DNA of 64,000 nt. Origin: Citrus sinensis. Lineage: Eukaryota > Streptophyta > Magnoliopsida > Sapindales > Rutaceae. The position numbers and the translations under genes are program-made. Location of the stretch: the NCBI RefSeq assembly GCF_022201045.2, contig NC_068557.1, positions 4,650,001-4,714,000 on the forward strand, written 5' to 3'. Below are positions 12,992 to 25,484 of this stretch, piece after piece (position 1 is the stretch's first letter; every line of letters starts with the position of its first letter). A model generated the notes under the pieces. It saw only the letters and a program-made list of their open reading frames with translations, was not told the origin of the DNA and ran no database searches.

Positions 12992-14700
12992 TTATAAGAA
13001 TTAAAACCGATTCGAACTCGATCGGATCCACTGATTCGATTCAATTTTTCTTAGACCTCTGTTGTTTTTGGTTTTTTTGCCGGGCCCTACTCATCCCCCC
13101 ATCCTTCAGGTTAAGTGCAACCGAGTACACCAATTGAATTATTTTCAATTATGCAAGTGGGCCCCGCGGCCGCAGTAATTGGTGGCAGGCACTAAATTTG
13201 CATATCTTTGAAGCCGTTAGATTAGCGAACACAAGATCTGCTGCCGTTTCACAAAACGCCAAAGTTTTGGGTAACCATGCCCATCGAGTATCGTAACCAG
13301 ACCTATTTTCCCCTCATTTACCAAAATTTCTCTTAACTTACTTTCTTTTTTTAATTATTATTCTATTTTATCTTTTTTAGTAAATTTACTCTTTCTTTTT
13401 TTTTTTTTATAAAAAAAAATACCAGTTATGATTTGTCAATCATCTTAATTCCATTTAAGGAGGCAGCTGCCATATAAGCTATAACTATCATGAATTTTCA
13501 TTTTTGGTTATAATAACAAATTAAATCATTTGTAATTAAAATTGAATGGAATAAGCCTGAATAAACGTAACGGGAAAAATAAATACATAAATTCCATTTA
13601 TTTATGCTATTTGATGGATAAGCTGTCCAGTGTCGGTAAGTTCAAAGCAGTCACAATCCTGTTCCCGTAATAGTCTCAAATTTTAAACTTTTCCATTTAA
13701 GCTGGGGGGAGTTGGGCCCACCAGACCCTACCTAATTCGCCACCGAACCAAAGGTAGAAAGATCCAAATTCCAACCAACTCCCTAAAGTTTGAACAAATA
13801 TCAATTATAATTTTGTTTCTAAAATTACGAATTAAATGAGAACTAATCCGGCAAAATCATTCGCATCAAATTTGTCAGTACATATTTGATACGATCTATT
13901 TAATAATCATAAGCAATTTTTTAATTTTATAAGTTATTTTTAAAATTTTTAATATTTTAGAATTTTTGAGAATTAAATAAACAAAAATTTTACTGAAATA
14001 AATTTTATTTGAGAAGTTATATCAAATAAAATTTTAATAACATCTCTTAAGTTTTTATTTATTTATTTTAAAATATGAAGCACATTCATTAAAGCTTGAA
14101 ACAAACTATAGTGCATGAGAAGAATAATGCCGTATTTTCCATGCAAGCAGGCATAGAGAGAATTGATTTTAAGTGCACTGTAGTGCTTGCTGTACATACG
14201 ACGGGACACGTGTTGATAATTTATTGATTAACAAATGGGACCCGTAAAATAGCCCTACTTATGATTTTGTCACACAGCTGATAATTATTCGAGCAGAGGA
14301 AACCCCAAAGCCCAAAGTTGAAATATCAAAATTAAGATAATTTTGGATATTAGCCGCCTCGTAATTGTACGAAGTCAACAATGGCAAAATCGTCAAGTTG
14401 GTAAAAGGTAACCAGCGCGCACACATCACATATTAAAGAATGGCAAAATCGTCAAGGTCTGACATGTTCCATGAATCCAAGCGCTTCCGTTTAAGCGTGC
14501 GCTTCGGTGACCGAGTTTGAGTTATCTCCACAACTAACCAAAATTCGAAGCTGCTCAGTGCTGTCGCAACGTGTACGGTTGAGATTACTGAAACTGATCC
14601 AAACTTAAACATAGATGGCTAAGATTTAACCGAAAAAACACCCAGTTTTAACTTTTAAATACTCAGAGACAAAAATGAGCGAGTGGGTCAATCCATTAAA
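12992..14700. other. Intergenic region upstream of AGO4
   Basis: No gene seen. The sequence rises in GC near 13160 and 14410. The 18-base string AATGGCAAAATCGTCAAG occurs twice (14380-14397 and 14439-14456), about 350 bp before the inferred AGO4 leader, and may be a promoter duplication. The promoter of AGO4 should lie in the last few hundred bases. Confidence 0.5.
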
Positions 14701-16067
14701 CTGAAATCGGCTTCACTCTCATAGAGTGTAGTATCCTGCTCTTCTCTTGCTCTAGGGTTTTCAATTTTCACTGTAAGCATCTTTTTTTTCTTTTTACCGA
14801 AAAAAATTTGGTATTTTTGCTGGAGTTTGCGTGGTTGCATGTAATTCTTTTGTCTGTTAGAGTTCATTTCATTTTTTTTTTCAATTTTTTGTTATTTTTT
14901 GGGTTTTTTTGGAGGTGATTTGAGAGTGTTTTTCTGCAATGCTGCTCTGTTTCTGTTTTTGTTTCGCGCCTTATTTGAGCATTTTGTGTTGTTAAGCACG
15001 ATCTGTATATATATATATTTTATTTTATCAATTTTTTAAATATTGGTCTTAATTTCCCTTGTGTTTTTAACTTTAAATTTGTTCTTGTTTCTTATTTTTA
15101 GCTTACAAATTCGATCTGTGCTCTATCGCTTTGTTTCTCTTGTATAAGGTAGTATATTCACTCCATTTGTGCTTATTTTGCTTGCATGTTGTTTCGTTTT
15201 AGTCTTTTGAGTTATAAAAAAAAAAGTCATTTTTTGTCTTTTATGGGTATACTTTGTTTTGCGATTTCCAGGGCTTTCTTTTTAGCCTAATATTGTACCC
15301 ATACGTGATATCTTCTGGGTTTTTTTTTTTTTTTTAGTTTTTCTCTGTTTGTTGTTTGGTGTATTTTTGCAGCCTTTTTGTTGTTTGAATATATATCATT
15401 TTCTTGTAGTGTTTTGACTTTTGAAGATGATTGTTCCTTAACATTAATGCTGTTTTTAGCTTCATGTTACATAAAGCATACAGAGTTATAAAAAAATGAT
15501 TGATTTTGTCAGAATTTTTTCCCCCTCTTGGAGTTTTTCTCTATTTGTTGTTTGGTGGTTTATTTCAGCCTTTGTCGTTGGTTTGAATGTATTTCATTTT
15601 CTTGTAGTGTTTTAAAGATGATTGTTCAATAACGGTTCTGCTGTTTTTAGCTTCATGTTACATAAAACATACAGCTAGAAAATCCCTTTTTTTCTTCCAT
15701 TGGTTTGGTCAGATGGGTTGTGCTTATGTGTCATTTGTATTTCAAGTTCATTTGATTTTATAGATTCTTACAAAGTGCTGTAGCTCTTTGAGTTGTCTTG
15801 TCTTTAAACATTCATGCTATTGATTTAATATGCTAGTCATGGTAGTTTTGGGCTCTCTGTGGCGCCTGTTTTCATATCATGAGCCTTTAGCACTTACCTT
15901 TATTTTTTTCGCAGTGCTTTCTTTGACATTATGGTGATATGGGTGGTTGCTTTATATTCTTCTTTTGACTGATAATACTCTGAAATATTTCAAAGAATTT
16001 CATGCTTTGGCGATTGCTTATTTTTCTTCTGACTTTTGCTTGTGCTCTTTATTTTTGCTATTAGGAT
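14700..16067 (+). other. AGO4 5' leader with a 1.3-kb leader intron
   Basis: A CT-rich stretch with a TCTAGGGTTTTC motif near 14750 looks like the transcript start region. A good donor (CACT/GTAAGC, 14773) and acceptor (TTAG, ending 16064) bracket a T-rich intron that ends 3 bases before the start codon. Leader introns of this kind are common in plant genes and often enhance expression. Inside it, about 145 bp are duplicated (15336-15484 and 15531-15674). The exact transcript start is not visible. Confidence 0.65.
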
Positions 16068-19000
16068 ATGGATTCCTTTGAACCTGATGGTAATGGTGCC
16101 CGTGATGGAAATGGAGCTCCTGATAGTTTGCCGCCTCCGCCTCCTGTTATTCCACCTGACTTTGTTCCAACCCGAGTGGAAGAACAAGAACCAGCTAAGA
16201 AAAAGGTGGTGAGGGTTCCAATATCCAGGCGTGGCCTTGGATCCAGAGGGCAAAGGATATCATTGCTAACAAATCACTTCAAGGTTAATGTTACTAATGT
16301 TGAGGGTCACTTCTATCACTACAGTGTAAGTCCACATTCTCTCTGTTCTGCTCTTACAGTTCTTTTTCCTTGATATTTAATTCATAATGCCCTTTCTTAC
16401 CTTTTTTTGTTTTTTTGAATTTGTTGAACAGGTTTCTGTGTCTTATGAAGATGGTCGCCCTGTTGATGGTAAGGGTGCTGGAAGAAAAGTTATTGATAGG
16501 GTGCAGGAGACATATAATGCTGAATTAGATGGAAAAGACTTTGCTTATGATGGGGAGAAGAGTTTATTTACTGTTGGTCCCCTCCCACGTAACAAGCTTG
16601 AGTTCACTGTTGTGCTTGAGGATATTTCGTCTAACAGGTAAATTTATACATTTTTTATTCATGTTTTTGGGTCTTGTGGAAGCTGTCTCAGAAATTTGTT
16701 TTATTTTATCTCTCTTTGGTATGTAGGAACAACGGAAATGCTAGTCCTGATGCGCATGGAAGTCCAAACGGGAATGACAGAAAAAGATTACGGCGTCCAT
16801 ATCGATCCAAAACATTTAAAGTGGAAATTAGCTTTGCTGCAAAAATTCCAATACAGGCCATTGCAAATGCCCTACGTGGTCAGGAATCAGAGAACTCACA
16901 GGAGGCCTTTAGGGTACTGGATATTATATTACGGCAGCATGCTGCAAAACAGTGAGTGAAGATTTGGGTATATATGGATTTAGTTATAACAATTCATGAT
17001 TGCATTCAAGCACATTGAACAGTTGAGATTACATTTAATGTGTCAGTATGTATCATTTCCAAGGTGCCTTAAGAATGTAACGTAATATCAACCACTGACA
17101 GTGCGCTTATACAATCAGTAAATAATTGTTGTGATTTGGTAAAACTTGTGGAGTTATAGAAGATTTAATTATTTTTGTGGCTTTCTTTGTTTTTATATCT
17201 AACTATGTTGAAATGCTGTAGGGGCTGTCTCCTAGTTCGCCAATCGTTCTTTCACAATGATCCAAAAAATTTTGCTGATGTCGGAGGGGGAGTTCTTGGC
17301 TGCAGAGGATTCCATTCAAGTTTTAGGACCACTCAGGGAGGCTTGTCTTTGAATATTGGTTAGAAATTTTCCAACTATTATTGTTGTTGTTACTTTTTGT
17401 TCTAGTTACCTTGCTTTCTTATCTCGTCTATCTTCAGATGTATCAACTACCATGATAATTCAGCCGGGTCCAGTAGTTGATTTTCTTATTGCCAACCAAA
17501 ATGTTAGAGATCCCTTTTCAATTGACTGGGCCAAGGTAGGCAAGATTTGTTGTATTTCTGTTCATTATCTTATTTGTACTTTTGATTTTAAATCTCTGCC
17601 ACACATTTCAACTTATAGGCTAAACGGACACTAAAAAATCTGAGGATTAAGACGATTACCTCCAATCAAGAGTACAAGATAACTGGACTGAGTGAGAAAC
17701 TGTGTAAAGAGCAAATGTACGCTTCTTCTGTTGTCTTTATACTGTTTTTGATGTGGTGTTTCTTAGATAGGCTAATAATTCCTTTTATGGTCGTGTTATC
17801 TTTCTCACAAAAGAGTATATTTAAATTAGTGTGTTTGTTAAATGCAATTCTTTTGTACTCTAATTATTGTTGGTTATTTTCATTGCTTGTTGTAGGTTTT
17901 CACTGAAGCAGAAGAATGTTAAGGATGATGATGGTGAAGTGCAGGAACTGGAAATAACTGTTTATGACTATTTTGTTAATAATCGCAATATAGATTTGCG
18001 ATATTCTGGAGATCTACCATGCATCAATGTTGGTAAACCAAAGCGGCCGACCTATATTCCTCTTGAGGTGCGTGGATGTATTACGTTTCTGTGTGGTAAA
18101 CTGTTATGTATAGTGTAAGAGATTTGCTTATGTCAAAGGCTTATTGTCTTTTTGTCTGTTAATTGTAATTTTGTGCAGCTTTGTGAATTGGTGTCCTTAC
18201 AACGTTACACGAAAGCCCTGACCAATCTACAGAGAGCATCACTAGTGGAGAAGTCAAGGCAGAAGCCACAAGAAAGGATGAGTGTTTTGTCTAATGTTAA
18301 GTGTCTTTTCAAGCTATTGACTTTTCAGTCGCAATGTTTCTTTGTCTGCTGAAGCTTACAGCATTTGTTTTCTTGAAGGCTCTGAAACTTAGCAAGTATG
18401 ATAATGAGCCAATGCTGCGTTCATGTGGCATTTCTATCAGTACTAACTTTGCTCAAGTGGAAGGTCGTGTGCTACCAGCTCCTCGGGTATATCTCAAGCA
18501 TTTTTATGGCTGGATATTTTGTTTTACCTTTTTGTTACAATATTGATTGATTTGCTTTCAAACTAATTAATCTCTGTTTATTATCTTCCAACAGTTAAAA
18601 TTTGGCAACGGAGAAGATTTTTCCCCACGAAATGGGCGGTGGAATTTCAATAACAAGGTTTCCGACCCTTTTTTTTCACCTTTCTTCTTCAGTTGTTACT
18701 TTTTATTCAGTAATTCTCATCGTGTTGTCAAATGCTGCTCCAGAAATTAGTGCAGCCAACTAAGATAGAACGTTGGGCCGTGGTAAACTTTTCTGCACGT
18801 TGTGACATTCGTAGCCTTGTCCGAGATCTGATCAAATGTGGGGAAATGAAAGGAATTGTAAGTCCAGTTAGCTAATGTTTAATGCACTGTCTAATCAAGT
18901 AATTGACAGAAGTCTTTTCCATTGCCTTATTGCAGCTCATAGATCAGCCATTTGATGTGTTTGAAGAGAGTCCACAGTATAGGCGTTCCTCTCCTGTTGT

Positions 19001-22000
19001 TAGAGTGGAGAAGATGTTCGATGAAATTCAGTCTAAACTGCCTGGGGCTCCACAGTTCCTTCTTTGTTTGCTTCCTGAGAGGAAAAACTCTGATTTATAC
19101 GGTTGATTGTTTGGTCTTATATTTTGTAAAAACTGTTATATTTTTTTTAGAATTTGTCCAATAATTGAACTCATTTGCATCCTTCAGGTCCTTGGAAACG
19201 AAAGAATCTTGCCGACTTTGGAATTGTCACTCAGTGTATGGCTCCTATGAGGGTCAATGACCAGTATCTTACAAATGTTCTCCTTAAGATTAATGCTAAG
19301 GTGAGGACTGTTCTGATATACGACTAACCGGGAGTTTCCTCCTCCTATTTCTCTCTGTTTTTGAGTTCTGTTTTAAAATACAGCAGTGCTTCAATTTTTG
19401 GTTGCCCTGATGTCATGCTGTTTATTGTATCCTGTGTATTGTCTTACTTGCAGCTTGGTGGATTAAATTCATTGTTGGCTGTTGAACATTCCCCTTCAAT
19501 TCCTATTGTTTCGAAGGTTCCCACCATCATCCTTGGGATGGATGTATCCCATGGGTCTCCTGGACATTCAGATATACCATCTATTGCTGCGGTAATATCC
19601 TTTCACTAGATTGCCATTTCTTCTCTTATGTTATTTATTTTTTCTTTTCTGAAATTTACTTGGTAATATCCTTTCCTTAGATTGCCATTTCTTGTCTTAT
19701 TCTTATTTATTCTTTCTTTTCTGAAATTTACTTTTTTTTTTTAACCTACACATTTTTATTTTTGCTATTTCATATAATGCAACCAATTGAAAATTTAACC
19801 TTGTTGGTCTCTTGTTGATCGATATTTGTAGGTAGTCAGTTCCAGGCACTGGCCCTTAATATCTCGCTACAGAGCAGCTGTGCGTACACAGTCTCCAAAA
19901 GTCGAAATGATTGATTCTTTGTTCAAGAAAGTATCTGACACTGAGGATGAAGGGATAATAAGGTTGTTTTATTGTTTAACCTATCTTCGTTGGGAAGTTG
20001 TGGTAATAGGTTATTTGTATTGTTAGATTGGAGACTTCTGATTGATTGTCAAGAGTAAAAAGTTCATTAGCTTCCAGATATCTTGTTTTGTTGAAGTGAA
20101 TTGCTAATATTTGTTTTGTTGAAACTATTGAGTCAGTAATATATCTTTCATCAATTTCAGAGAGCTTTTGTTGGACTTCTACACTAGCTCAGGGAAAAGG
20201 AAACCTGAACAGATCATCATATTCAGGTATACATTCCTTCACATAGGAAAGCTAGTCTAAATAACTTTTCTTTTTCCTCCCTCTTTGATGGTTCTCTTTC
20301 TTTTTGTTGAATTTGAATGTGATGCTCGTTGGTTGCAAGCGCAGATAATGAAAGAAATTCATAACCTTTAACATGTTTGCTAACTGTAGCCAAGTAAATC
20401 TACTTTTGAATGAATAAATTATTGTATACAATACAGTTTCGGACATGTATTGTGCTATCACTGCATAATTTCAAGCATTTTTACCCTCTTTTTAGAGGTA
20501 CCATATCATGCTTCTTGAATGTTGAAATGTGTAGGGTATGTAATTGGTTTAGATAATATAGGAAAATATTTATTGCTGAATCTGCGAAACACTGCAAAAC
20601 TTGCCCTAAATCATATATAAGCCATTTTCTTATTTAATCAGTACCATTTGATTTATACTCTTTTGTAGCACGAATGAGCTTTCTTTATCCTGTTTTAATA
20701 AGTTACCAGTTTAGTTGTGTATAGATTATGACATCAGCAAGTATTCAGTAAACTATCATGTCGTTATTTCATTTTATTGATAGAGGTTGCAAATAGTTTT
20801 TTAGGTTTTACCTGAGTTCATTGGTTTTTATGTATGCTTGCAGATTTTTCTCTTGTGCTTATGAGTAAATGTCGTATTTCAGGGATGGTGTCAGTGAATC
20901 ACAGTTTAATCAAGTCTTGAACGTTGAACTGAATCAGATTATAGAGGTTTCAAGCCTTTGCTTTCTGAAAACATGTTTTACAGGCTGTAATTCTTGTTGG
21001 TTTTTTATTAATTTAACGGACTGGCATTTCCAGGCGTGCAAGTTTCTGGATGAGAAGTGGTCCCCAAAGTTTGCGGTGATTGTTGCACAGAAGAATCACC
21101 ATACAAAATTTTTCCAGTCGGGATCTCCTGACAATGTTCCTCCTGGTGAGCCTTTTCATAATTTTGTACAGCACAAGTCTATTACGGCATTAGACATAAC
21201 TTTCGAGAATTTTTTGTTTATGCAGGAACTGTTGTTGACAACAAAGTCTGTCATCCAAGAAACTATGACTTCTACCTTTGTGCCCATGCTGGAATGATTG
21301 TGAGTAATATCTGAAAACTGTTAGCATTGTAATTGTATGGTTTTGATGCCTCTGCTGGTCCAGGCTTATGATGATAACTTTTGTATGAAATGGTGTGTCT
21401 AGAATATAGATTTTGTTATTGGTATTTTTGTATGCTGGTATTTTTGTAGCTAATCATTTATCTTGAATGTTTCTCTTGTATATTCCGAGTATAGTTCCTT
21501 TAAAAGATGTGTGGAACACATGCATAATATTGCGAAGTTGCTCATGTATTTATTATCTTTTATTGGCACTTTAACTATTGCTTTTATTTATTTATTGGTT
21601 AATTGGGATATGAAATCAGTGGGATTACCCTGTTCTCTGGAATGAATTGCTAAAACATAGATATTTCCTAAAGACGAGGAATCTTTTATTATCATTTGAA
21701 GAATAACTCATCTTTGATTCTTGCCCTCTCTCTCTCTCTCTCTCTCTCTCCCTCTCTCTGTGGGGTTTGATTGCTCTGTGCCACCTCAAAAGCCACAAGT
21801 TCCCTGCTTCCCAAGATTGCATGGTGCAGAAGTATCTCCGGTTTTGAACGAGCTAACCGAGTGCATTCAGGGCATTTTTTGGTTATTACAACTCTCTTTG
21901 TGCATTTAATTGATTTAATGATTTTGACAAATACGTATGTTTAAAGATTCAATCAAGCTTTAGTTTTTGCTAGAAAAATGTGAGAATAAACAAAGTTGTT

Positions 22001-22764
22001 TCCAAATCTAGGAGATTTATGTACTGCAATCTCATCGACAGCCATTCTTCGTCGACGAGTCTCTTCTTAGTCTCAGGCTTTTGCTTGATGTGAAATTTCC
22101 CTTTTCTTCATGTATAGTAAGATTAAATTGACCTTGGCTATTCTGATTTGTTGTTGATGATCAGGGTACTTCAAGGCCAACACATTACCACGTTCTATTT
22201 GATGAAATTGGCTTTTCAAGTGATGAGCTGCAGGAACTAGTGCACTCACTTTCTTATGTGTAAGTATATCTGACTTGATTGCTTCATTGTTATGTTTCAG
22301 GTCCAGTGTGTATTCTTCTAATTATGTATGCAAAATTTTCAGGTACCAGAGAAGCACTACAGCCATTTCTGTAGGTAATTTGAAGAATCTTATGCTGGTT
22401 GTGCTTGCATCTTATTTTTACCGATAAACAGATCTCTTTTGAACTAGTTAAAGTGTTTGGTTTATGCTTTTCCAGACAGGGTCCTCAAGACGCATCCTTA
22501 TCGCTTTGTACCAGTAGTCAGATTATGTTTGTGTTAGTAGTCCTGAGTTCCGAGTTTACTTAATTTATTCTATTGTGTGTGTGTGCAGTTGCTCCAATTT
22601 GCTATGCCCACTTGGCAGCAAGCCAGGTAGGATCATTCATGAAGTTTGACGACTTATCAGAGACATCTTCTAGCCAGGGTGGGATGACATCTGCTGGACC
22701 TGTTCCTGTCCCCCAGCTGCCTAGACTGCAGGAGAAAGTGTGCAATTCAATGTTCTTCTGTTGA
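16068..22764 (+). CDS. AGO4: ARGONAUTE 4-class protein (RNA-directed DNA methylation)
   Basis: 22 coding exons: 16068-16325, 16432-16637, 16727-16951, 17222-17358, 17438-17535, 17619-17716, 17896-18067, 18179-18295, 18379-18486, 18595-18657, 18744-18857, 18936-19101, 19188-19300, 19454-19591, 19832-19962, 20161-20226, 20883-20946, 21034-21145, 21226-21299, 22165-22259, 22343-22374 and 22589-22764. They give 2763 nt and 920 aa; Arabidopsis AGO4 is 924. The order is a Pro-rich N-terminus ([11 protein letters not shown]), N domain, PAZ (about 288-405), MID (about 500-600) and PIWI (about 625-885). The slicer triad is intact: D655 in GMDVSHG, D738 in FRDGVSE and H870 in CYAHLA. The C-terminus MFFC is typical of the AGO4/6/9 clade. 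This clade loads 24-nt heterochromatic siRNAs and guides cytosine methylation in the nucleus. Assignment to AGO4 rather than AGO9 rests on overall resemblance. Confidence 0.97.
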
Positions 22765-23589
22765 GACACTTGTGTGGCTTCTACCGTCAATCAGAATCCT
22801 ATCAAAGTAGTTTGTATATAGTTAGCCTTTTGGTTTTCATCTGGACCATCCAGTGGCAAAGGTGTCTAGAACTTGTAGTGATGCCTTGAAAATCTCTGCT
22901 ATTTAATTTTGGGTCTAGAAACAGAAAGTGCCCTGTGCCTTTGTTTTTGTGGTGATTACTGGTGTTGTTGACTCTTGCCAGTCCCATGCATTCGCCAGTC
23001 TCTCTATTTCCCCAGACAGCAATGGGCTGTTAAACTGTTATTTTGATGGATTCAGGCATTCGGGTATCGGAAATTGGAATGATTGGCATGTTTTTAGTAG
23101 CACTTTGTGGCCTTTTCGTAATTGCAAATATTGACATGCATTTAATCATTCAAAGTTTCTTGAACGAATCGTTAAAGAAGTTAGTATTTTACTTTCATAT
23201 TTAAAATTTAGACGCATCGTTTTTGTTTCCACGAGAGAAGTTTTGGGTTATATAGATGGGTTAATAGGTGTTGGAAATTCTAAACCAACCAAGCCAACAT
23301 GGTTATTATCCATTTCTAAACCAAAGCCGATTTAATAATTGTGAGATAAATTTGATTAGCTGAATTTATTTATTCATTGTGATAAATTTGACTAGTTACG
23401 TTTATTTATTCATGTTATGTTTGTTTGGGATTAGCGGGTCTTGTTAAATTTTGCTACTAAAAATTGATGGATATCTAACCATGTTCTTTCTCATCAGGAG
23501 TGTCATTCTATGACTTATTATTATAGCATAATTTCTGTTGATCATACCAAATGTTTTCCTAGAGTAGAAAGTTGCTCTTTGCATGAATT
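22765..23589. other. Convergent intergenic region between AGO4 and ENODL
   Basis: It holds the AGO4 3' UTR and the 3' UTR of the phytocyanin gene, which face each other tail to tail about 825 bp apart. No further gene or element is seen. Confidence 0.6.
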
Positions 23590-24250
23590 TTAAACGGAAA
23601 CCGAGCAGAAGATGCTCAAAAAAGCAATGGTGCAAGCAAGCAGAAGGTGGCCATGAATGCTTGATGGAGAAGGAGAAGCACTTATGGTAAGATTAGGTGA
23701 AGCAGTTGGTGGCGGCGGGTCGGTTTCTACATGAACAGCAATTTTCATTCCCTTGGAGCAGTAATCACCTCGGCCACAGATGAAGTAAAATGGCTTGGCC
23801 TCTGTCAGATTAAACACATCTCTTCCCCCCCTTGTGACATTCTCTATGAAGTCTTTATCTCCGCACTTCTCATAGTTCGTTTTGTTCACTTGCAGTACGT
23901 TATACTTGTGCTTGTCGAATCCAAAATCTAGAATGATAATTTTAGAAGAACCGTCAGTATAATTAACTCAAATGGTAAAAAAATAAAAAAAACCAAAATG
24001 ATAAAAGAGAGCAGCACGAGCTCTGAAAAACGAAGTGAAAAGAGAAAGAGAACTCACAGAGCCAATCACCCACATAAAAGTGTTGGTGCTCTGCCCATTG
24101 AGTGAAGTTGACATTCGGTTTCCAAGTGTACTTTCCTCCACCAACCCTGTGAAGAACAGGGCTTCTGGACTCTGTGTGGACGCACAGCACTGACATTGTT
24201 ACCATCACAACGATGATGAGCCATTGATTATTTTTTTGTAAGCCCTCCAT
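23590..24250 (-). CDS. Early nodulin-like protein (phytocyanin, probably GPI-anchored)
   Basis: Two exons, 24250-24058 and 23927-23590 (531 nt, 176 aa). The product has a signal peptide (about 1-28), a plastocyanin-like domain (motifs YTWKPNVNFTQWA, FYVGDWLYFGFD, CGDKDF and FYFICGRGDYC) and a Pro/Ser-rich stretch. It ends in a hydrophobic tail without a cytoplasmic part, the layout of a GPI-anchored arabinogalactan-like ENODL. The intron falls after the VGDWL block, the usual place in this family. In copper-binding phytocyanins two His residues, one Cys and one Met or Gln hold the metal. Here the first His position reads Tyr (KYNVLQV) and the second reads Tyr (GDYCSKG), so copper binding is probably lost, as is usual for ENODLs. 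I chose the ATG at 24250. Its position next to AGO4 resembles Arabidopsis ENODL20 (At2g27035). Confidence 0.93.
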
Positions 24251-25475
24251 TTTCAATTCTTCCCCTTCTTCGAAAGTATCTATTAATAAACTACCACCAC
24301 CACCGCAACTGCATGCATTTTATTTTGAACTGCATTTTGCATGAAAATAACCTGCTCTGCTCACAAACTTGCCATGCATGCCCATGCGTTCAATGAGGTT
24401 ATTTCATTAATTTTTTTCCTCAATGCTATTCTTTTGAGAAACTTCGACAATGTGTTAATGAATATTCTAGAAAAGGATGACTTTTAATTAATATAGTTTT
24501 TTCGGCAGAGCGAGTTAGTGTGCTCAATTAGACATTATTGTCTTGTTAAGACTTAAAAGACAAAAAGTATTGTTGTTCTTTCGCATAAGATGTGGCCTTT
24601 ATCAGAGAAATTGCGACGTATTTAGTATGCACCTCACTTACCTTGATCTTTTGCACATTCATGTGTTAAAGCATGTTTCCATGTAAATCGGGATACAAAA
24701 TTAGTATTGTAGTTACCACTAAACTTGTGTGCAAAATATGAAATTAACTTGAAACATATGAATTAAATTTGGATATTTCTTTCTATAAATCATACTAAAA
24801 GTTAGTTCGGGACTGGAGCGCAGCAGTTCCAATAGCTATAATTTGTGTTATTTAATAGGTGTTGGGGGTCGTGAACTAGACTCAATATCATGTTAGTTGA
24901 TGTGTAGAGTGTAGCTAAATTATATTATATGTAACTTACATTTTTAAGTCAAGAATTATACTCAATAACTAAAAATATGTTAATAATTACATAACACTTA
25001 AATTATTATTGGGTGAAATTCTTAGATGCAAAAAAATTGCATGTGATGTCTACATGATAACATGTTACAATTTAAGAAGTTTAAGTAGTTGACCTCTTCC
25101 TCTTGAGATCCCTTCTCTACATTGGTTGACATATTCTCCACGGTTGGGGTAGTTGTCCCTTTTATGCAATCCTCCTATTAGTGAGCCAAAGTCTAGAGAA
25201 TATGACAGTAAGTCCAACTTCCTAAGGACCTCAAATTAATTTGGGAAAAGCCATTAATGGTTTGTAAAATTGTTCAATCATATAAGAATAAATGTTTTTA
25301 AGTCTTTTGGGACTCGTCGACTGATTTCAATTGATTTTTTTTAATCGATCATTCGAATTCGAATCATAAGAGGGTTAAAAAGATTAAAAAAATTAATTTG
25401 AGCTACATTTTTAAATATTAAATTGAGAAAACAAACAAGTTAAACCACAAATGATTGAACCAAATCACACAAAGT
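24251..25475. other. Intergenic region upstream of ENODL
   Basis: It should contain the ENODL promoter next to 24251. The rest is AT-rich, with no recognisable gene, RNA or complete element. Confidence 0.5.
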
Positions 25476-25484
25476 GTATTAATC

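Noticed and set aside
10530..13070. GTTCGGTT-rich ends suggesting a 2.5-kb element around the MULE MITE
   Set aside because: The left and right ends do not align well enough and no target duplication was found.
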